Shown: positions 60,401 through 64,000 of the stretch, one piece after another
How positions within the stretch are numbered: the first letter of the stretch is position 1
Layout: each line of letters opens with the position of its first letter
NCBI GenBank assembly: GCA_030141605.1
Contig: JAQGDQ010000003.1
Location: forward strand, 1,753,501-1,817,500
From: Tubiluchus corallicola
Lineage: Eukaryota; Priapulida; Priapulimorpha; Priapulimorphida; Tubiluchidae
DNA length: 64,000 nucleotides
Direction of reading: 5' to 3'
The notes under the pieces: model-generated
Database searches by the model: none
What the model saw: the letters and a program-made list of their open reading frames with translations, nothing else
What the model was told of the DNA's origin: nothing
Position numbers and translations under genes: made by a program

Positions 60401-61692
60401 TTTAAATTATCAACTAGTTCATAATATGATAAACTGTCAAAAAGTTACTCTATCAGGCGAATATTTCATTTCCAAATTTTTTTTTCTTCTTTTTCAAAAA
60501 ATAACTTGAGAAATTTATTAATAATAACCAGTGCAGTGAAAATTAGATCCACCAGGTGGGCAGCACCTCTCAAGTGCAACACATTTGGGACAGTCCAGGT
60601 GACTGGTGTGTATAAACTACAGCTTGGTGCACGTGCAATCTTATGTAATGTGAGAGTTTCCGACAACAATATACCCTGTTTGTAGCTCCCATTTGTGTTC
60701 ATGAGCACACACGCACACACACACATATGATAATGCAGATGCATAATTGAAGTCAGAAAATAATTAAGCTTAAAGTGCAAGAAATTCCACTTCAGAAAAA
60801 ATTCTTTAATGCTTTGAGAAACTAAATTAACTTAATAGGTAGCCTCCAGCTTTCAACAAGTCTGTGACATTCTGACTCACCCCCCTATATGCCCTGACCT
60901 GTATAACTCCCTGACTTTCATTTGCACTGGAGCAGAGTTGTATTTCAGTAGCTGCAACGCCCTCTCCAAAAGCTCCTGTTTCCGACCACTTTTGTTTCTA
61001 CCAGCGAAACCAAGAAGAACTTGAAGTTCAGAAACACGAAATGTCATGACCATCTCCTGTAAAAAAGCATCAAGACTATTATTGCCTACAAGCATCCTAC
61101 GTAGTATATATGTGTAGATGCCATTAAGTAATATTTTCTAAAAAACGTAAAGAAATTAACAGCCTATTCCCTTGAATGACTACTGAAAAATGAAATTAAC
61201 AAAATATAAGTACAAACATTATGCGAACTTGTGATTAACTCAATCAGTCACTAATTAAGATACCATTAATGTTATTTAACAAATGACACAATTTAATCAA
61301 AAATAAATCTGTTCTGTAGTGTCAAATGCAGCTCTGGTAAAAGGCATGAATGTTGAAAAGATTACTTAATCGTGAAAGTCAAAACTATTGTCACAAATGA
61401 AGTGTACCCTACAAATACGCAACGATATCAAGTATTATAGCTATACAGACTGGTACCTACACAGCACAGCATGCAAACGTTAAAGCGATGACGAAACAGA
61501 GAAAAATCTTTCCCAAAAGTTATCCGCATTGTAGTTGTATTTCGCGGGTAACTTTTGTAAATAATGACGCGGACGGATGATCAAAAATTAATAATGATAA
61601 TACATTTAGTAAAGTTAATAAAAACATTATTTAATATCATACAGTAACAAATTGTACAGTACACTTACCTTGTATTCATCCATTTCCGCCAT
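45255..61692 (-). CDS. PIAS: PIAS-family E3 SUMO-protein ligase, at least 15 coding exons
   Basis: The exons join in matching phases from ATG 61692. Domains in order: SAP ([20 protein letters not shown]...; DNA/chromatin binding); PINIT ([20 protein letters not shown] through [12 protein letters not shown], with PVNIT in place of PINIT); SP-RING ([20 protein letters not shown] and ICPVCDKPA, with the expected Cys and His residues; recruits the SUMO-charged E2 Ubc9); a SUMO-interacting motif [12 protein letters not shown] followed by basic KRR; and a Ser/Pro-rich tail ending CISLD, like the ISLD terminus of vertebrate PIAS1-3. The role is SUMO transfer to nuclear proteins such as transcription regulators. 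The exon 12-13 junction is unresolved: exon 12 can also end the protein at TAA 50748 (583 residues). A 193-codon in-frame extension follows the TGA at 45255. Confidence 0.95.
45826..45869 (-). CDS. PIAS: PIAS exon 14
   Basis: A 44-bp exon between gtatttag and gtaagt encoding [14 protein letters not shown]. Phase 1 in and 0 out match both neighbours exactly. Confidence 0.82.
46616..46809 (-). CDS. PIAS: PIAS exon 13 (Pro-rich)
   Basis: Acceptor gttttcag, donor CCAA|gtaagt. Encodes [20 protein letters not shown] and a Ser/Ala-rich end. Entry phase 2 is needed for the open frame; exit phase 1 fits exon 14. It belongs to the long PIAS isoform, but the joining partner upstream is unresolved. Confidence 0.8.
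50748..51178 (-). CDS. PIAS: PIAS exon 12 (SUMO-interacting motif; possible alternative C-terminus)
   Basis: Acceptor attgttgcag. Encodes a Ser/Pro/Thr-rich stretch, the [21 protein letters not shown] (hydrophobic core, acidic tail, basic NLS-like end; compare VIDLTIDSSSDEEEE in human PIAS1), a second SIM-like [10 protein letters not shown], then a Ser-rich tail. The frame ends LPEWW and TAA at 50748-50750. A donor TG|gtaacc overlaps the last codons (exon end 50752, phase 2), but joining it to exon 13 would create TGA at the junction. Confidence 0.9.
51595..51731 (-). CDS. PIAS: PIAS exon 11
   Basis: Encodes [20 protein letters not shown] and [13 protein letters not shown], matching the FMEILKYCTDCDEIQFKEDGTW block C-terminal to the SP-RING. 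Phase 2 in, 1 out. Confidence 0.96.
52501..52661 (-). CDS. PIAS: PIAS exon 10 (SP-RING)
   Basis: Encodes [40 protein letters not shown] and [13 protein letters not shown]. It carries the zinc-binding and structural Cys/His set of the SP-RING (PCR...C.H..C...CPVC), the E2-binding catalytic module. Confidence 0.98.
52958..53037 (-). CDS. PIAS: PIAS exon 9
   Basis: Encodes [20 protein letters not shown] then RVSLMCP, leading into the SP-RING. Phase 1 in, 0 out. Confidence 0.96.
53206..53311 (-). CDS. PIAS: PIAS exon 8
   Basis: Encodes [20 protein letters not shown] and [15 protein letters not shown], matching AVYLVKQLSSTVLLQRLRAKGIRNPDHSRAL of human PIAS1. Phase 0 in, 1 out. Confidence 0.96.
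53480..53614 (-). CDS. PIAS: PIAS exon 7 (end of PINIT, the 'PINIT' motif)
   Basis: 45 codons, phase 0 both ends. Encodes [20 protein letters not shown] and [10 protein letters not shown]. The name-giving motif reads PVNIT here, a conservative Ile to Val change. Confidence 0.96.
54612..55555. mobile_element. Tc1/mariner-type (pogo/Tigger-like) non-autonomous element, 944 bp, TA target duplication
   Basis: Left end CAGTAGGTGTCACTTAATAG; right end, read on the other strand, CAGTAGGCGCCGCTTAATAG. These are inverted termini flanked on both sides by TA (54610-54611 and 55556-55557), and the match continues in part (GACTCA). CAGTAG-type ends with TA duplication are typical of pogo/Tigger elements. 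No transposase frame is visible. It lies in PIAS intron 6. Confidence 0.82.
56611..56752 (-). CDS. PIAS: PIAS exon 6 (PINIT)
   Basis: Encodes [20 protein letters not shown] and [17 protein letters not shown], closely matching the [17 protein letters not shown] block. Phases 2 in, 0 out. Confidence 0.97.
56965..57049 (-). CDS. PIAS: PIAS exon 5 (PINIT)
   Basis: Encodes [20 protein letters not shown] and QAQEITMS, matching RFRETCFAFALTPQQVQQI of the family. Phases 1 in, 2 out. Confidence 0.96.
58254..58429 (-). CDS. PIAS: PIAS exon 4 (start of PINIT domain)
   Basis: Contains [20 protein letters not shown], matching the VHPDIKLQKLPFYDLLDELI segment of human PIAS1. Confidence 0.97.
58726..58824 (-). 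CDS. PIAS: PIAS exon 3 (Ser/Pro linker)
   Basis: A 99-bp exon, phase 2 in and out, encoding [19 protein letters not shown] and a short tail. A polar linker between SAP and PINIT. Confidence 0.85.
60705..60726. repeat. CA microsatellite
   Basis: Short (CA)n run with one CG interruption, in PIAS intron 2. Confidence 0.85.
60881..61056 (-). CDS. PIAS: PIAS exon 2 (SAP domain)
   Basis: Acceptor ttttttacag; encodes [20 protein letters not shown] and [17 protein letters not shown], the SAP helix-turn-helix, ending in GGGGG|gtgagt, phase 2. Confidence 0.97.
61669..61692 (-). CDS. PIAS: PIAS exon 1 (start)
   Basis: Encodes MAEMDEYK, then AAG|gtaagt, phase 0. The context AAAATGG is favourable. PIAS proteins have a similarly short N-terminus (MADSAELKQ in human PIAS1) ahead of the SAP domain. 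Confidence 0.85.
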
Positions 61693-64000
61693 TTTGAAAT
61701 TTGGCCTTGACCTTTGACCCCAAAACGATTTATAATGGATAACTTATGATAGTCAAAGTTTTGACAACGTAAAGCTAACCACAACTGAGAAGTTTGTAAA
61801 GTGTATTTGCGAAATCGCAAAGAAATTTAATTTGAATTGTACGACTTCTTTGAAACTTCATTTGTGCAACAATTAACGTAAAGACGGTTAGTAAACTTTC
61901 ACTAACTAGGGAATGCTGATTTGGGGCCCAATACAAAGAAAAATCGATACCGCCACAGGCGAGCTTTTTACTGTTTCTCACGCCAGGTGACACTGTATAT
62001 CTACCATTCATTTTGGCAGTCAATCATGTCTTCTATTGGTTGTAGAGGTTTGTTTTTAGTATAATAGCAGGTTTCAAATTAATACCTATTGAATGCTTTT
62101 TGGAAGCAGAAGCTTTCCTCATGTTATCGTAATATCCGGTTCACCAGCTTGGTAAACAAACAGGCATCAACAGATGGTGCCCGTTGGCAAGATCATCTTG
62201 ACGTACATAGTAGTTTTAGTACTTGTGTACTATTTGCAATATTTAGAAACTTTAAAATATAATTTGCATAATTTCGTTAGTTTCCCTAAGTTGATATTCA
62301 CTCTTCAGTTGATATGTCTCAATTTATTTACTTTTTGCAAATTCCTTATCTTTTGACAATGTTAAGTTCGTTATACTGTATTCTTTTTGTTTTCTACCAA
62401 TCAACAAAAGTCTGTTTTTAAATGGGGAAAAGACAAAAAAAATTTTGCTACTCGTGTTGTAAATACAAGGAACAAGCTCCCTGAGAATATAGTGAATGCA
62501 TCTTCAGTTCCATAGTTTTAGGCTTGATTAGAGCAACCAAAGCTTGTTTTTGGGCTAACCATCCTGAAAGGTGCATTGATCTTCAACTTCCTCAGTGGCA
62601 GCAAGATGCCGTGAATCTTATACTCCATCTTAATAGCCTGTGCTTGACAAAGTTCTATTTAATTTTGAAGGTATAATAATCATTTCATACAACATGAGGT
62701 TAACAGTTAACACTTATTGCTGCACTTAGGAGAAAACTGAATACAACATAGAAAGTGCACGTATAATGATTATGGTTGGATGAATGGTGATGGTGATGCA
62801 TAGTGTATTGGATTGATGAAATGAAATGGTCATTTAACAGATTAGTGAGCTCAAAGTACTCAAGCAAACTACTGAATCACTAGATTTGCAACCAACCAAC
62901 AAACCAGCCAGTCGAAAATTGTGGAAGATGCTCTCTTAGTAACTTGTCGGCATGGCAGTTAACAGATAGTTTGGTAACAATGCACTTTATGCATGTACAT
63001 CCCTGAGAGTAACATAAAAACAATGGAAACTAGTGAGATTAATACAGTGCTAACTTGCCAGCTATTTATATTTAATGTAGTTGAGTTCTAGACTTTCGAA
63101 TTTTGAAGTTCCATATCATTAGAATTGAAGTCTGAGTCTCTAGAAAGGACTTAAGATCACATCCGAAAAGCATACCAATGCTTTACCAAATGCTAAACAA
63201 TTATGAGAATATTGCTGCGATACCAAGATAAGGCTAAGTAATGTTACATTTCATTCAGAATTCTTTTTAGAGTGTTAGAAATTAGCTTTCTGACATAATA
63301 ATAATAATATGTTCTTTATTTGAAGTCAGCATTTTGATTAACAATTAATATAACTTTGAGAGCTTTTTACGTACTGTAACTAACCATTCTACTACTACTA
63401 AACAGAGATTATTATTTCCCCAGTTTTACCCTAAGCACCACGTTCCAGGGTGGGTAACAGCAGGTGCCATTTTTAAAATTTTTTATATGGCCAAGTCATG
63501 ATTTCGAATTCACTAACTTCCAGATGGAAAGCAGATGAGTGTCGACAAGGCTATACCATCTTGTCAATAACACAACAATTACTTATATGTGATCATACAT
63601 ATATTAGAGAACCGTGTCTTGTCGAATGTATCAAGCTTTACGTGTGTGGCAGAATGGCCGTGTGGGCAACCTATAAGAGTTAGCTATGCAGACTGATGCA
63701 GGGAGAAGTGTATGTGAAATTATATACCTTAGTCTTACTTCTTCTACCAGTGTTAAATTTAAGTTGCAGAATGGTAATATTATATGTGATTCAAATTACC
63801 TGGTGTAATAAGTATTACATATAATTGTTTAGGTTTAATGCAAGTTGAATACTTAAAAAAACATTTCTGTGGCAAGAGAATGAAATTGTATGTCATTTGC
63901 ATTAAAAGAAGTTTATTTTTAGCATTAGTTGCTCAAGGTGGTTTCTGCAAGCATCTCACTGAGAAGCTGTCTCTCCTCCCTCGAGCTTTTTTTGCTGGCC
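61693..64000. other. Upstream region of PIAS and intergenic sequence
   Basis: PIAS 5'UTR and promoter presumably lie in the first few hundred bases; an ATTGG (inverted CCAAT) at about 62035 is the only element noticed. A LINE tail follows at 62430-62700. From 62700 to the right edge there is no recognisable gene. Confidence 0.55.
62430..62700 (+). mobile_element. LINE 3' fragment
   Basis: The plus strand reads FATRVVNTRNKLPENIVNAS, matching the conserved FxxRVVNxWNxLPxxIVxAxS motif near the C-terminus of Jockey/CR1-type ORF2, then decays into frameshifted sequence. A 5'-truncated dead copy. Confidence 0.72.

Overview
This is an AT-rich animal nuclear DNA window. It has three intron-containing protein genes with GT-AG introns (38 bp to 14 kb of spacing between exons), many decayed transposons and microsatellites, and no prokaryotic features. 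The proteins (a YANK/STK32 kinase, a leucine-rich-repeat protein resembling LRRC27, and a PIAS SUMO ligase) and the mix of hAT, Tc1/mariner-type and LINE relics suggest an invertebrate metazoan. I cannot name the species. All exon models below were built by reading both strands for splice signals, reading phase and family similarity; none rests on transcripts.

Layout. Positions 1-25942, minus strand: the first four coding exons of an STK32 (YANK) Ser/Thr kinase, split by introns of 1.8, 14.1 and 7.7 kb; the rest lies off the left edge. Its introns hold a hAT relic, a foldback element, a LINE relic, a 54-bp perfect palindrome, an 86-bp tandem duplication and trinucleotide microsatellites. Positions 25943-30101: a divergent intergenic gap filled largely with retrotransposon remains. 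Positions 30102-38840, plus strand: an LRRC27-like gene in nine exons, with a 1206-bp hAT element that has an intact 8-bp target duplication in its fourth intron. Positions 38841-44672: convergent intergenic or 3'UTR sequence with a LINE 3' fragment. Positions 44673-61692, minus strand: a PIAS gene (SAP, PINIT, SP-RING, SIM, Ser/Pro-rich tail) in at least 15 coding exons, with a pogo/Tigger-like non-autonomous transposon in intron 6. Positions 61693-64000: upstream sequence and another LINE tail.

Most notable observation: the last PIAS exon reaches the family-typical C-terminus (...ISLD) and stops at TGA followed by CTAG. UGA-CUA-G is the context known to promote stop-codon readthrough in animals. 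The same frame then stays open for 193 more codons. The extension has non-random composition, begins with a VKTE SUMO-acceptor consensus and contains three copies of a short S-[FIL]-L-x-[SN]-A-L motif. A C-terminally extended SUMO ligase made by programmed readthrough is the main hypothesis. A good-looking internal 3' splice site is a competing explanation.
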